DNA of 64,000 nucleotides from Thermoplasmata archaeon (GCA_027006785.1 JALTFR010000047.1:1-64000), one strand, 5' to 3'; numbered from the stretch's first letter, positions 1 to 8,961 are shown. The notes: generated by a model from the letters alone, not told the origin. Numbers and translations: made by a program.

Positions 1-2
1 AC

Positions 3-650
3 ATACTAGATATCCATGTAAGAAAGTCAATAAAAACTGGAGAAGTTATAGGCTCGATTTTGAAAAGCAGAATAGGATCCTTAGAAAAGAACGATTTAGT
101 GGAACTAATGATTGCGGGCATTGATATTCATTTAAGAATTTTATCGTCATTTTTTGATATGCTAAAGAATGATGAGGCTAAAAATTACATTATAAATTTA
201 ATATCTAAAAAATTAGATGCCATAATAAAAGAAAAAAACAATGAAGATATGTCGCGGGAGGAAATGAGACGCTTGGCTGAAACCATATTTTGGAACTTGA
301 ACTTCATACTAGTTTTTGGTTTTATTAAAAAAGCTGTAAATGCGGTGGGTTCGGATAAGTTGGGAGAAATAATAGACCTTGCCAACAGAAAAATTAACAC
401 ACCCTCTTATTTTTTGATTAAACATGGTATTTATATGTGGTATATGAAGAATATAGATATCAAAACAATATCAAAAGAAATTAAAGACAAGAATTTTTCC
501 AATCTGTCCAAAAAAGTTATTAAGTTTATGATAATAGAACACGCGTATCTTCATCCAATTAACTATAAGGAAAGACAACAGATAATACAACAACTAAAAA
601 TTCCCTCAGACAGGATTCCGCGATACACACAAAGAAAAAAGATATTGTAA
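3..650 (+). CDS. Hypothetical protein, partial at left edge
   Basis: I do not recognise this protein. The ORF track begins it at a TTG at base 60, but the same frame is open back to base 3 with no stop, so the gene probably enters from outside the window. About 215 residues are visible. They are rich in Lys, Ile, Asn and Phe and look mostly helical, with no clear membrane segment, signal peptide or motif. The DNA is far richer in A+T than the neighbouring housekeeping genes and uses AT-ended codons, which suggests an accessory or transferred gene. No operon partner can be seen: 130 bases without a gene follow before RNase HII. Confidence 0.6.
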   Translation: MLDIHVRKSIKTGEVIGSILKSRIGSLEKNDLVELMIAGIDIHLRILSSFFDMLKNDEAKNYIINLISKKLDAIIKEKNNEDMSREEMRRLAETIFWNLNFILVFGFIKKAVNAVGSDKLGEIIDLANRKINTPSYFLIKHGIYMWYMKNIDIKTISKEIKDKNFSNLSKKVIKFMIIEHAYLHPINYKERQQIIQQLKIPSDRIPRYTQRKKIL

Positions 651-780
651 AACAATAAGTAGCGTGAAGAACTCTTTACTCGCTTTAACATAAGTGCTAT
701 CCGTATCCGATTAACCAACTCTCCGCTTTATTTTCCCTCCCTCTTCAAAACCTACATATACTCTCCCTCGATGATGTACT

Positions 781-1428
781 GTGATATGCGGAGCAGATGA
801 GGCGGGAAGAGGGCCAGTCATCGGGCCGATGGTGGTTGCCGCCGTAAAAGTGGATGACGATTCGTTTCTCAGGGAGATAGGCGTGAGGGACTCGAAGAAA
901 TGCACGCCTCAGAGAAGGGAGAGGCTGGCAAGGGAGATAATGGAGAACTGCGAGTATGCGCTGAAGGTGGTGGAGCCCGAGGAGATAGACCGGATGCGAG
1001 AGAGTATGACCATGAACGAGCTTGAGGTGAAGATATTCGCCGATGTCCTGAAGGAACTTTGCACCGACGGCTGTGAGATATTTCTGGATGCTGCTGATGT
1101 GAACGAAGAGCGCTTTGGAGAGGAGATAAAGGCCCTGCTCGGAATGGATGTGAAGGTCGTTGCGAAGCACGGGGGAGATGACATGTTCCCTGTGGTGTCC
1201 GCAGCATCCATAATCGCCAAGGTGCGCAGGGATGCCGAGATAGAGGAGATGAAAAAGGAGTTGGGCGAGATTGGGAGCGGCTATCCCTCTGACCCGATAA
1301 CGCAGGAGTTCCTGAGGAAATGGGTGAAGGAGCACGGCGACCTGCCGCCGCACACGCGCAGGTCTTGGAAGACGGCGAAGAAGGCCCTCGAAAGGGCAAA
1401 GATTAAGAAACTTGACGACTTCTTCTGA
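781..1428 (+). CDS. rnhB: Ribonuclease HII
   Basis: Removes the RNA strand of RNA-DNA hybrids and single ribonucleotides from DNA. The N terminus holds the family signature DEAGRGP at residues 6-12 (acidic residues D6 and E7). Further acidic residues lie in FLDAADVNEE (D103, D106) and in the AASIIAKVRRD motif around 141-151. The last residues KKLDDFF resemble a PCNA-binding PIP box. The length of 215 residues is normal for the archaeal enzyme. The GTG start at 781 is chosen because an in-frame stop lies just upstream and the protein then begins directly at the first catalytic strand. The SCP2-like gene follows after 12 bases, so the two are probably co-transcribed. Confidence 0.95.
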   Translation: MICGADEAGRGPVIGPMVVAAVKVDDDSFLREIGVRDSKKCTPQRRERLAREIMENCEYALKVVEPEEIDRMRESMTMNELEVKIFADVLKELCTDGCEIFLDAADVNEERFGEEIKALLGMDVKVVAKHGGDDMFPVVSAASIIAKVRRDAEIEEMKKELGEIGSGYPSDPITQEFLRKWVKEHGDLPPHTRRSWKTAKKALERAKIKKLDDFF

Positions 1429-1440
1429 GAAGGTGAAGAA

Positions 1441-1776
1441 ATGAGCGAGATCCGTGAACTCCTTGAGGATGCAATAAGAAGGTTCAATGAGAGAGTGGAC
1501 GAGGACGAGAAGCTGGCGAAGGAACTTGAAGGCGTGGAGCGCAGCATAGCCGTGAAAATAAGCGATGAAGGGGACTATCACTTCAACCTAAAGGATAAGC
1601 ATGCAACACCTCTGGAAGAGGGGGATGTGGACGCTGACATAGAGATCCTTACGGACAAGGAGACCTTTCTGGCGCTCTTCAAAAAGGAAATGGGGCCGAT
1701 GAAGGCCATAGCCACAAAGAAACTGAAGATAAACGCCTCCCTGCAGGACATGATAAGGATAAGGAAGTTCTTCTGA
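1441..1776 (+). CDS. SCP2 sterol-carrier-domain protein
   Basis: A 111-residue protein with the layout of an SCP2 domain. The central stretch VDADIEILTDKETFLALF and the end KINASLQDMIRIRKFF match the conserved strand-helix and C-terminal parts of that fold. Family members bind hydrophobic ligands; the archaeal substrate is unknown. It starts at ATG 1441 after a GGTGA-like site, 12 bases behind rnhB, and its stop is one base from the next ATG, so the three genes look like one transcription unit. No signal peptide is present, so it is probably cytoplasmic. Confidence 0.75.
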   Translation: MSEIRELLEDAIRRFNERVDEDEKLAKELEGVERSIAVKISDEGDYHFNLKDKHATPLEEGDVDADIEILTDKETFLALFKKEMGPMKAIATKKLKINASLQDMIRIRKFF

Positions 1777-1777
1777 C

Positions 1778-2299
1778 ATGATATACGAGTTCGAAGGGAA
1801 AAGGCCTGTGATCGGAAAGAGCTCCTATGTGGCGGAGAGCGCCGTTGTAATCGGAGATGTGGTCATCGGAGAGAGGTGCTTCATAGCCCCGGGAGCAATT
1901 ATAAGGGGAGATTACGGCTCAATAAGGATAGGCGATGGCACAGCCGTGGAGGACAATGCTGTCATCCATGCGAGGCCGGGGGAGACAACGGTCATTGGAA
2001 AGAGGGTTACAATAGGCCACGGTGCCATAGTACACACTCCGATCATTGAGAACAGTGCTGTCATCGGGATGGGCGCCATAGTCAGCGATTTCGCTCATGT
2101 GGGCGAATGGGCTGCGATAGGAGAGGGCGCTGTTGTCAGGAACCGGCAGGAAGTACCGCCCGAGAGCATAGCGGTAGGTGTGCCTGCAAAGATCATTGGA
2201 AAAGTTGATGGGGAGTATAAGGAGCAGTGGGAGCGCTTCAAATCCATCTATGAGAGATTGGCTGAAAAAAGGTATCCAAAAGGGTTGAAAAGGGTTTAG
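1778..2299 (+). CDS. Gamma-carbonic anhydrase-like hexapeptide protein
   Basis: A left-handed beta-helix protein of 173 residues built from imperfect hexapeptide repeats such as VVIGDVVIGERC and VTIGHGAIVH. Histidines in NAVIHARPG and in TIGHGAIVH sit where gamma-class carbonic anhydrases bind zinc or iron. The C-terminal helix (EQWERFKSIYERLAEKR) closes the helix as in the YrdA/PaaY branch. Known members form trimers with metal sites between subunits; carbonic anhydrase activity is not certain for this branch. Its 3' end overlaps the convergent sepF gene by four bases. Confidence 0.85.
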   Translation: MIYEFEGKRPVIGKSSYVAESAVVIGDVVIGERCFIAPGAIIRGDYGSIRIGDGTAVEDNAVIHARPGETTVIGKRVTIGHGAIVHTPIIENSAVIGMGAIVSDFAHVGEWAAIGEGAVVRNRQEVPPESIAVGVPAKIIGKVDGEYKEQWERFKSIYERLAEKRYPKGLKRV

Positions 2300-2700
2300 A
2301 ATCCTGGCCTTATCTTCTTCCTGCTTATCTTTATTCCACCGGGTGTGGCCATCAGTATGTTCTTGGCGATGCCCGCAACATCCCCACCCGTGTCCTTTGC
2401 CACGGACTTGAGCTCCCCGATGACCCTCTTGAGTTCGAGGTCGTCGTTTGCCATCATGGTGAAATCTATTATCAGGATATTGCCGTTGTAGAGTTCGTCT
2501 GTAAGGTCTGCAAGGTCTTCATATCCGTTTATCTCAGCCACTTTTACTATTGACCTTGCACCGCTGAGAGCGGCACCCTCATCCGGAAATTCCATCTCCG
2601 TGAGGTCTATGTACTCTCCAGCAGAGCCCTTATCATGCTCTCTTTTTGCCGGTATTGTCGGTATTATGTGCTTTGTTTTCTTCAGGAATCCGCCTACCAT
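2296..2700 (-). CDS. sepF: SepF-like cell division protein
   Basis: A 134-residue protein matching archaeal SepF (DUF552), which links FtsZ to the membrane in many euryarchaea. The N-terminal segment MVGGFLKKTKHIIP is a plausible amphipathic anchor. It is followed by a linker and the SepF core, with SIVKVAEINGYEDLADLTDE and NILIIDFTMMANDD. The ATG follows a strong GGAGG site, and a TATA-like TCTATAAAAC lies about 40 bases upstream, so this gene has a leader, unlike most neighbours. FtsZ itself is not in the window. Confidence 0.85.
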   Translation of the reverse strand: MVGGFLKKTKHIIPTIPAKREHDKGSAGEYIDLTEMEFPDEGAALSGARSIVKVAEINGYEDLADLTDELYNGNILIIDFTMMANDDLELKRVIGELKSVAKDTGGDVAGIAKNILMATPGGIKISRKKIRPGF

Positions 2701-2879
2701 TTAGTGGCCTCCTTTCATTTCTTGCCTGCCCTATTGTTTTATAGAATAAAAACCTATCGCATAAGCTGACCTGTGAGATGGATTCTGTGCTTCCTTTTTT
2801 CCAGAAGGGCGAGCCATTCCTACCTTCCATAACTTAACGATATAGGATATAAATCTGAAAAACACGCCTGGGGCATCGT

Positions 2880-3503
2880 CTAACCCTTCTTCACATATCT
2901 TCTTCTTCCCTCTGCCTTTTCAAGCATGCGTAAAACATCAAAGCCTCCGTCCCATGATTCAGAATAGGCGGAGAATATCCTTTCAACAAGGTCTTCATCC
3001 CGGTAGTGAGCGCTCCGCCACCCTTCCTTAAGAACTCTAAGATCAGATGCCATCCTCTCCTTCTCCTTCGTTATCTCAGCGAGCCCGAAGTCTATGAGCG
3101 CTATGCGATCCCCGTCTATGAGCATGTTGGATGTGGTCAGGTCGCCATGAACAAGGCCCTTTGAATGCAGTGAAGCAACGGCCTTTCCTATCATCTCAGC
3201 GATCCTTTCCTTCTCATCGGACGGCATATCGTCCACGACATCCTTCACCCTCGGAAGGTCGAGGCATTCCATGGTTATGGCCATCTCCTGCATGTCTATG
3301 TCGTAGATGTACGGCGCTCTCACACCTGCCTGCTTCGCCCTGTGAAGCACCCTTGCCTCGGCCCTTGTCCTCTCGGCCCTTATGCGCCTGTCAAGTTCCT
3401 CTATCCTGTATCCCTTCGGTATCCTTCTCTTCACGATGACCTTTTTTCCAAACATGGTGCTTTCGTATATCTCGGCCTCTGCACCCCTTCGGATGAGCCT
3501 CAT
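2880..3503 (-). CDS. bud32: KEOPS complex kinase/ATPase Bud32
   Basis: A small atypical kinase that, in the KEOPS complex, supports Kae1 in making the t6A modification of tRNA. Visible motifs are the glycine-poor loop RRGAEAEIYE, the lysine in KVIVKRRIPKGYR, the catalytic loop HGDLTTSNML and the metal-binding IDFGLAE. The 207-residue length fits stand-alone Bud32. In many archaea it is fused to Kae1; here it stands alone and Kae1 is not in the window. Its start overlaps the stop of gatE by four bases (ATGA), giving a gatE-bud32 translational unit. Confidence 0.93.
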   Translation of the reverse strand: MRLIRRGAEAEIYESTMFGKKVIVKRRIPKGYRIEELDRRIRAERTRAEARVLHRAKQAGVRAPYIYDIDMQEMAITMECLDLPRVKDVVDDMPSDEKERIAEMIGKAVASLHSKGLVHGDLTTSNMLIDGDRIALIDFGLAEITKEKERMASDLRVLKEGWRSAHYRDEDLVERIFSAYSESWDGGFDVLRMLEKAEGRRRYVKKG

Positions 3504-5338
3504 AGGACTTCCTCTATCGCCTTCCTCAGTATCGCGCTCGCCTTCTTTCCGTCCAGTTTTCCCCTGACCTGAGCCATGAAGGGACCCATCAGCGGGCCCA
3601 TCGCACCCTGTCCCCTATCCTTCACGAAATCCATTCTTTCAGATACAAGGGCGCGGGCGATCTCCATGGCCTCATACTCGCTCATCATTCCCAATCCGGC
3701 CTTCTCTATGGCCTCGTCTATGGTCATTCCTTTCGCCATGTTGGAAAGCACCTGCTCCAGCCCTTCCTTTGAGAACCTGCCGTCCTTTAAGGCTTTGAAT
3801 GCATCCCTCAGTCCTTTCTCATCCACATCCCCGACCTCGGGAAGTATCTGGAGAAGAGCACGGACCGCAACCTTGGGCATCCCGTATTCGCAGAGGGCCT
3901 CGAATATGTCATCTTTTTCAGTATCCACAATCTGCTCGGCATCCTGCCTGCTTATCCCGTATTGCTTCACGAAGCGCTCCACCTTCTCTTCCCTGAGTTC
4001 CGGAACCTCTATGGAGTCCATCATCTCATCGTCTATATATATGGGCGGAACATCGGTCTCAGGGTACATCCTGGCCTTTCCGGGAAGAGGGCGGCTGTAC
4101 TTCGTTTTCCCCTCGCCTTTCGCATCCCTGGTCTCCTCTGGAACTCCTTTGAAGGCCATCTCGGCCCTCATCAGCACCATATCGAGCGCATCCCTCGCCG
4201 TGCCCTCTTTCTCTGCCACCAGCACGAAGGCATCCATCTCTCCGATTTTGAGAGCCTTCTTTACATTTTCAACCTCTTCCTCAGTGACTCCGTATGCGGG
4301 CAGTTCATCCGAATGGAATATTCCCTTAACTCCTACAACAGCTGCATACTGCGCGAACTCCGGCCCAAGCCTTCTCTCGCTCTCGCCCTCCTTCACTCCG
4401 AGAAGCCCTGCGAATCCGGGGAGCCTTATGGCCAGCACCTTTCCTCCCTTTTTCAGGGCATTCCTGATTATCTTCGATTCCGATGCCTCGAAGAGCCCTG
4501 TCAGGTCGTATATCTCGCGCTCCACCCCTGCATTCCTCTTTTTCAGTTCCTCAGCGACCTCTGTGAGCCTCAACTGGCGCTTGACCTCGTTCTCCACATA
4601 GAGCGGTATCAGATCGAGTTCCTGCACCCCTTTTATCTCTATCCTCGCACCGCCCCGTATCGATATGTTCAGGTCCTGCCTGATCGTACCCAGTCCTCTT
4701 TTCACCTTCTTGGTGGCCCTCAGGATCGAGCCGATGGTCTTCGCAGCGACCTTCGCCTCCTCGGGGCTTCTTATGTCCGGCGCTGTGGCTATCTCTATCA
4801 GCGGTATTCCCAGCCTGTCGAGGCGGTAGACCTTCTCGCCCTTTCTTCCACCTTCAACAGGCCTCGCAGAGTCCTCCTCAAGGCAGAATGTGGGTATCCG
4901 TATCCTTCTTCCGTTCACATCTATGTGGCCATCCAGCGCTATGAGCCCTGTCCTCTGGAACCCCGTGGTATTTGAGCCGTCTATCACCATCTTTCTCATG
5001 AAGTGTATCTCGCGGACCACCGAGGCATCGGTCATCTTCGCCACCGTGAGAACCGTCCTCAACGCCTCCTCATTGACCTCGTGCGGAGGCTCCTCATCCG
5101 CTTCCACAAGGCAGGTGTTGGCGCTCTGATACCTGAATGTCAGCCTTTTCCTGGCCTCCTGCAATGCAGCCCTATCAACCTCTCCCAGTTCGCTCTGCGT
5201 CGGCCTGAGCCTTCTCACGAACTCCTTTCCCACCTCATCCGTTAGCTCCGAAGGGCATGAGCAGAAGAGCTTGTGCGTCCTCAACTGCTGGTGTATCTCC
5301 AGCCCGACCATCAAGCCGAGCGCCTCGTAGTCCATCAT
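3500..5338 (-). CDS. gatE: Glutamyl-tRNA(Gln) amidotransferase subunit E
   Basis: With GatD it converts Glu-tRNA(Gln) to Gln-tRNA(Gln), the archaeal indirect route to glutamine decoding. The N-terminal GatB-like catalytic part begins GLMVGLEIHQQLRTHKLFC and contains KGVQELDLIPLYVENEVKRQ. An AspRS-like insertion typical of GatE follows in the middle (around residues 265-400), and the tail after about 460 is a helical YqeY-type tRNA-binding domain ending KLDGKKASAILRKAIEEVL. The 612-residue length is usual for the family. The gene overlaps map upstream and bud32 downstream, each by four bases. Confidence 0.96.
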   Translation of the reverse strand: MMDYEALGLMVGLEIHQQLRTHKLFCSCPSELTDEVGKEFVRRLRPTQSELGEVDRAALQEARKRLTFRYQSANTCLVEADEEPPHEVNEEALRTVLTVAKMTDASVVREIHFMRKMVIDGSNTTGFQRTGLIALDGHIDVNGRRIRIPTFCLEEDSARPVEGGRKGEKVYRLDRLGIPLIEIATAPDIRSPEEAKVAAKTIGSILRATKKVKRGLGTIRQDLNISIRGGARIEIKGVQELDLIPLYVENEVKRQLRLTEVAEELKKRNAGVEREIYDLTGLFEASESKIIRNALKKGGKVLAIRLPGFAGLLGVKEGESERRLGPEFAQYAAVVGVKGIFHSDELPAYGVTEEEVENVKKALKIGEMDAFVLVAEKEGTARDALDMVLMRAEMAFKGVPEETRDAKGEGKTKYSRPLPGKARMYPETDVPPIYIDDEMMDSIEVPELREEKVERFVKQYGISRQDAEQIVDTEKDDIFEALCEYGMPKVAVRALLQILPEVGDVDEKGLRDAFKALKDGRFSKEGLEQVLSNMAKGMTIDEAIEKAGLGMMSEYEAMEIARALVSERMDFVKDRGQGAMGPLMGPFMAQVRGKLDGKKASAILRKAIEEVL

Positions 5339-6234
5339 TCCACCTCCGTTGTGACTATCACACCATCCTTCTTCACAATCATCGTATTTTCTCTCTGTGA
5401 CACCATGCCTTTCTTCGCATCCGCGAGGACCTCGTATGCGTGTATGTATCCCCTGCGGCTCAGCTGTTTCAGCAATTTCGGAGCATTCCTGTCTATCTCA
5501 TGGCACCAGCGCTCCGCAAAAGGCAGCCCTCCGAAGTTCTCGACTATCGCCTCGAAGAAGTCCCTCTGCTCCTCCTTTCTCGGCTTCGCGTTCTCGTCTA
5601 GAATCATATATATCCCTGGGTTGCCTGCGTTCTTGACATACCCCGCGCCGTCGGTAGCGAATGGCTCCACTGCGATGGCCATTCCCTCTTTTATCGTGCC
5701 CCGCTCAAGCCCTTTCACACTGGGAATGCTGAGGCCTGCATGCAGCCTGTAGTTCTCGAGAAGATGTCCTGTCAGGTTCTCTATGGGCCTGTATCCGAAC
5801 GAAGATATCACGCCTTCCACCGATGCCCCCACATCGTCCAGTTCAACCCCTGCGCGTATCACATCCATCGCCGTGTTGAGCCCTTCCTCTGACGCCCTTA
5901 TGAGCCTGAAATAGCGATTGCTTCCCACTTCGATGGTCCTTGAAGTGTCCCCGATGTATCCGTCAACATGCGCTCCCACATCCACCTTGACCAGATCCCC
6001 TGTCCTGAAACGCCTCTTGTCGTCATGCAGGGGAGTGTAATGCGCTGCCTCGTGGTTCACCGAGAGGTTCGCAGGAAATGCAGGCTTCGCTCCCTTCTCC
6101 CGTATGTAATTCTCTATGGCCTCGGCAACATCGTATGCCAGCGCTCCGTCCTTTATCATGGATATCCCGAACTCCCTTGCCTCAGCGGCTATTCTTCCGG
6201 CCTTCATGTACTTCTCCAGGGTATCAGCGTCCAT
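5335..6234 (-). CDS. map: Methionine aminopeptidase, type II
   Basis: Removes the initiator methionine from new proteins. The type II fold shows metal ligands in KVDVGAHVDGYIGDT (two Asp), the His in LTGHLLENYRLHAG, and Glu residues in GMAIAVEPFATDG and near the C terminus. The ORF track starts 104 codons upstream inside the pelota gene. I choose ATG 6234 because the protein then starts at the usual family position (DADTLEKYMKAGRIAAEAR), is 299 residues long and has a TATA box (CTTTATACTC) 24 bases upstream. First gene of a map-gatE-bud32 operon. Confidence 0.93.
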   Translation of the reverse strand: MDADTLEKYMKAGRIAAEAREFGISMIKDGALAYDVAEAIENYIREKGAKPAFPANLSVNHEAAHYTPLHDDKRRFRTGDLVKVDVGAHVDGYIGDTSRTIEVGSNRYFRLIRASEEGLNTAMDVIRAGVELDDVGASVEGVISSFGYRPIENLTGHLLENYRLHAGLSIPSVKGLERGTIKEGMAIAVEPFATDGAGYVKNAGNPGIYMILDENAKPRKEEQRDFFEAIVENFGGLPFAERWCHEIDRNAPKLLKQLSRRGYIHAYEVLADAKKGMVSQRENTMIVKKDGVIVTTEVE

Positions 6235-6304
6235 CGAGCTGCGATGGGGCTGCGAGTATAAAGGTTTGCGGCATATCTTTTTATCCCTTAAAGGATGGAG
6301 CATC
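6235..6304. promoter_or_regulatory. Divergent promoter pair, map and pelota
   Basis: The 70-base gap holds two separate TATA boxes. CTTTATACTC on the minus strand (about 6253-6263) lies 24 bases before the map ATG, and CTTTTTATCCC on the plus strand (about 6277-6287) lies about 24 bases before the pelota GTG. Both spacings predict leaderless transcripts. Confidence 0.7.
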
Positions 6305-7342
6305 GTGAAAGTTGTATTCAGAGACCTGAGGAACGGCGAGATAAAGCTGAGGGTTGAGACCGAGGACGACCTCTGGCACCTGTACAACATAGTCCGGCCC
6401 GACGACCTTGTCTTCGCCCTGACACAGCGCAGAGAGGAGAAGGCATCGGACAAGATACGGGCTGAAAGGGGAGAGAAAAGAACGATGAGGCTGGGAATCA
6501 GGGTCGAAAAGGTTGAGTTCCACGAGTTCACCGACAGGTTGCGCATCCTCGGGGTGATAGAGCATGGCCCTCAGGACATCGGGAAATACCATACCCTGAA
6601 CATAGGTGTCGGCTCTGAGCTCTCCATCATCAAGGAGAGATGGGGCAGGGGCGAGCTTTCAAGGATAGATGAGGCGGAGAAGAGCACCGAAAGGCCTCTC
6701 ATGACATTTCTGACAATGGAGGACAACGAGGCCGAGATATTCGTTCTGCGGGAGTACGGGATGAAGAGGATCGCGACCGTTTCTTTCTCAGGCCTTGGAA
6801 AGCAGTACGGCTCATCCAAAAAGGAGGATTACTTCAACGAGGTCTGGAAGGCCCTGAAGGAGTCTTACAAGGACGGAGTGCTCATGATAATCGGCCCGGG
6901 ATTCACTAAGGAGGAGTTCGCTGCCTGGCTCAGGGAGAAGGACCCATCGCTGATGAGGAACGCGCACATCTACGGTGCGGCGCACGGCGGAGGTGCCGGA
7001 ATAAACGAGGTGATGAAGAAGGCAGGTGCCGAGGTCCTTGATGGATTCACGCTCACGAAGGAAACACAGGATGTGGAGCGCCTCTTCACCGAGATATCCA
7101 AGAACGGTGCCGCCGCATATGGAAAGGAGGATGTGAAGGAGTTCCTGAAGATGGGGGCGGTTGAAAAACTCCTGATATTGAGCAAGATAATGCGGAGCGG
7201 AGAGGGTGAGGAACTTCTGAGGCTGGCGGAGGAGACCGGTGCCAGCGTTTCGGTCATAAGCGAGTACGGAGAGCCTGGAAAAAGGCTGGAGTCCATAGGA
7301 GGAGTGGCCGCGATACTCCGCTATGTTCCACGCAATTCCTGA
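6305..7342 (+). CDS. pelA: Pelota/Dom34 mRNA surveillance factor
   Basis: Homologue of eRF1 that rescues stalled ribosomes, in archaea with aEF1A and ABCE1. The N-terminal domain (1-130) begins MKVVFRDLRNGEIKLRVETE. The central domain carries YGMKRIATVSFSGLG, and the C-terminal eRF1_3 domain carries GAAAYGKEDVKEFLKMGAV and TGASVSVISEYGEPGKRL. There is no GGQ motif, as expected for Pelota. The track ORF starts inside the divergent map gene; GTG 6305 gives 345 residues, the usual length, and lies at leaderless distance from a TATA box. Confidence 0.95.
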   Translation: MKVVFRDLRNGEIKLRVETEDDLWHLYNIVRPDDLVFALTQRREEKASDKIRAERGEKRTMRLGIRVEKVEFHEFTDRLRILGVIEHGPQDIGKYHTLNIGVGSELSIIKERWGRGELSRIDEAEKSTERPLMTFLTMEDNEAEIFVLREYGMKRIATVSFSGLGKQYGSSKKEDYFNEVWKALKESYKDGVLMIIGPGFTKEEFAAWLREKDPSLMRNAHIYGAAHGGGAGINEVMKKAGAEVLDGFTLTKETQDVERLFTEISKNGAAAYGKEDVKEFLKMGAVEKLLILSKIMRSGEGEELLRLAEETGASVSVISEYGEPGKRLESIGGVAAILRYVPRNS

Positions 7343-7391
7343 GCAATGTTTATTTAGAGGGGGAAAGTGAGGGTATTCAGAAGGCGTAGCC

Positions 7392-8195
7392 ATGGACATA
7401 CTCCTGATTGGCAGCGGAAACATAGGGCATGTTCTGCTTGAGAATATCGAAAGAATGCCGGAAATAGAGAGAGTATATGTCTTCGACATCATAGAGCATG
7501 CCGCAAGAGATATGGAGAAGGAGTTTCAAAAGGCTGTTTTCACCAAGGACGTGCGCTCTGCCATGAAAGACTCAGATCTCGTTATTGAGGCAGCATCACA
7601 CTCTGCAGTGAGAGAATATGGTCCGGAAGCCCTGAGAATGGGAAAGGACCTTATGATAATGAGCGTGGGAGCGCTCTCCGACGAATCACTTAGAAAAGAA
7701 CTTTTTTCCCTCGCTTCGCACAACCGTGGAAGGATATATGCTCCCTCTGGAGCTGTCTTCGGAACCTCTGGGCTCGGTGCTGCGTCCATGGCAGGGATAG
7801 ATGAAGTTGTTCTGGAGACGACAAAACCTCCTGCGGGCCTCAGAAATGTTGATTACCTGAAGAAAAAGGGAATAGATGTTAATTCGATAACTGAGAGAAC
7901 GCTGGTATTCGAAGGAGGTGCAGAGGAGGCTGCTAAAGCATTTCCGAAGAATGTGAATGTCTCGGCCACTCTGAGCCTGGCAGGGATAGGCTTCAATAGG
8001 ACGAAGGTCAGGGTCTTCGTTGACCCGGATATCGAGAGAAACACCCACATCGTCAGGATAAAGGGAGATTTCGGTGAGGCGCTCTGCAGGGTTGAGAATG
8101 TGCCCTCCTCCAATCCCGGAACCAGCTATCTGGCAGCCCTGTCCGCAGTTGCCACGCTGAGGAAGATAGTCAGCGGGATATGGATAGGGGTGTAG
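7392..8195 (+). CDS. nadX: L-aspartate dehydrogenase (NAD biosynthesis)
   Basis: Oxidises aspartate to iminoaspartate, the first step of de novo NAD synthesis where L-aspartate oxidase is missing. The Rossmann motif LLIGSGNIG is at residues 4-12, the catalytic-domain stretch YAPSGAVFGTSGLGAAS lies mid-protein, and the C terminus has NPGTSYLAALSAVATLRKI, typical of NadX. The 267-residue length is standard. It is monocistronic; nadA and nadC are not in the window. The start at ATG 7392 lies 49 bases after pelota. Confidence 0.92.
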   Translation: MDILLIGSGNIGHVLLENIERMPEIERVYVFDIIEHAARDMEKEFQKAVFTKDVRSAMKDSDLVIEAASHSAVREYGPEALRMGKDLMIMSVGALSDESLRKELFSLASHNRGRIYAPSGAVFGTSGLGAASMAGIDEVVLETTKPPAGLRNVDYLKKKGIDVNSITERTLVFEGGAEEAAKAFPKNVNVSATLSLAGIGFNRTKVRVFVDPDIERNTHIVRIKGDFGEALCRVENVPSSNPGTSYLAALSAVATLRKIVSGIWIGV

Positions 8196-8280
8196 CGGGT
8201 AAATCTTTTATAATGCGATGGTGTGCGTTCCAAAAGGAGAGCATGTTTGCTCCAAGAAACCAAACCCGTTAAGTCAAAAA

Positions 8281-8364
8281 GCCGAGGTAGTCTAGTCTGG
8301 TACGGCGCGAGCCTGGAAAGCTCGTGGGCATTCGCCCTCGGGAGTTCAAATCTCCCCCTCGGCG
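8281..8364 (+). tRNA. tRNA-Ser(GGA)
   Basis: 84 bases folding as a class II tRNA. The acceptor GCCGAGG pairs with the 3' strand, the anticodon stem CGAGC/GCTCG encloses loop CTGGAAA (anticodon GGA, reading UCC/UCU), there is a variable arm TGGGCATTCGCCC, and the T arm is GGGAGTTCAAATCTCCC. A TATA-like CTTTTATAATG lies about 65 bases upstream, with AT-rich sequence directly before the gene. No intron is seen. A copy of its last 13 bases occurs 70 bases downstream. Confidence 0.95.
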
Positions 8365-8435
8365 TTCCCTCGCTTCGCTCAGTCGCGCCGAGGGTTGCTC
8401 GCAAAGGCGTAACTTTGCTCGCTCCCCCTCGGCGC
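8365..8435 (+). repeat. Duplicate of tRNA-Ser 3' end with inverted copy
   Basis: The last 13 bases of tRNA-Ser, CTCCCCCTCGGCG, recur exactly at 8422-8434. Between the copies lies an inverted version, GCGCCGAGGG (8386-8395), which can pair with either tRNA-end copy and would form a strong hairpin. The spacer also holds CTCGCTTCGCTC-type sequence seen near other tRNAs in this window. It could be an attachment-site duplication, a terminator hairpin derived from the tRNA, or a decayed tRNA copy. Confidence 0.6.
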
Positions 8436-8451
8436 TGTGTATTATTTCAGC

Positions 8452-8961
8452 TTACATCTGTTCCTGTCCACAATACGGGCATTTTTTAGTTCCGGGTGGT
8501 ATCGGTCGGTCACAGCGAATACAATGTCCCTTGGCTCTCCTTTCCATGATTGCTTTTCTTCTGTTCTCCATGAGTTCCGGGTACTCTTCAAGAACTTTCA
8601 TTGCAGCGGCATCGGGTTCAAAAATGGATAAACTCCCTGCTATGCCGAAATATGACAACACGGAAACCATAGCAAAGAAAAGTGTGTTGATTATCAAATC
8701 TCTAACTGGGATTTCCGGAGAATATGAGATGTACATAGTGAAAATGAACAGCCCCACCCCCACTGCGATTCCTATAGGGATTCCTATTTTCGTGTAATTT
8801 GTGTGGTCCACCTCAAAAACACGTAATTTGCTTCCACAAACAGGGCAAGTATCCATATGAACATCCAATACTTCAAATCTGAAGCCTTCTCTGTTGGTGA
8901 ATTGATGGCAATGCTCACAGTAATAGAGTTTCGGCGTTTTATCACCGCCCTTCGTTCTCAT
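8452..8961 (-). CDS. Zinc-ribbon membrane protein
   Basis: Function unknown. From the chosen start the protein has 169 residues: a zinc ribbon near the N terminus formed by CEHC and CPVC, two hydrophobic segments (about residues 55-75 and 90-110), a cytoplasmic-looking helical stretch, and a second zinc ribbon at the C terminus formed by CIRC and CPYC. The ORF runs to 9126 with a further CTTC pair just upstream, so a TTG start near 8986 cannot be ruled out. TATA-like sequence at about 9020-9050 argues against the longest form. DNA is more AT-rich than the neighbours. It stands alone between two tRNA genes. Confidence 0.65.
   Translation of the reverse strand: MRTKGGDKTPKLYYCEHCHQFTNREGFRFEVLDVHMDTCPVCGSKLRVFEVDHTNYTKIGIPIGIAVGVGLFIFTMYISYSPEIPVRDLIINTLFFAMVSVLSYFGIAGSLSIFEPDAAAMKVLEEYPELMENRRKAIMERRAKGHCIRCDRPIPPGTKKCPYCGQEQM

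Noticed and set aside
745-1581. 278-residue minus-strand ORF
   Set aside because: It is the antisense shadow of RNase HII and the SCP2 gene; low-complexity composition and no family features.
3576-4975. Long plus-strand ORFs of 341 and 337 residues
   Set aside because: Both are antisense to gatE, which has full family motifs; the shadow proteins are Ser/Pro/Leu-rich without motifs.
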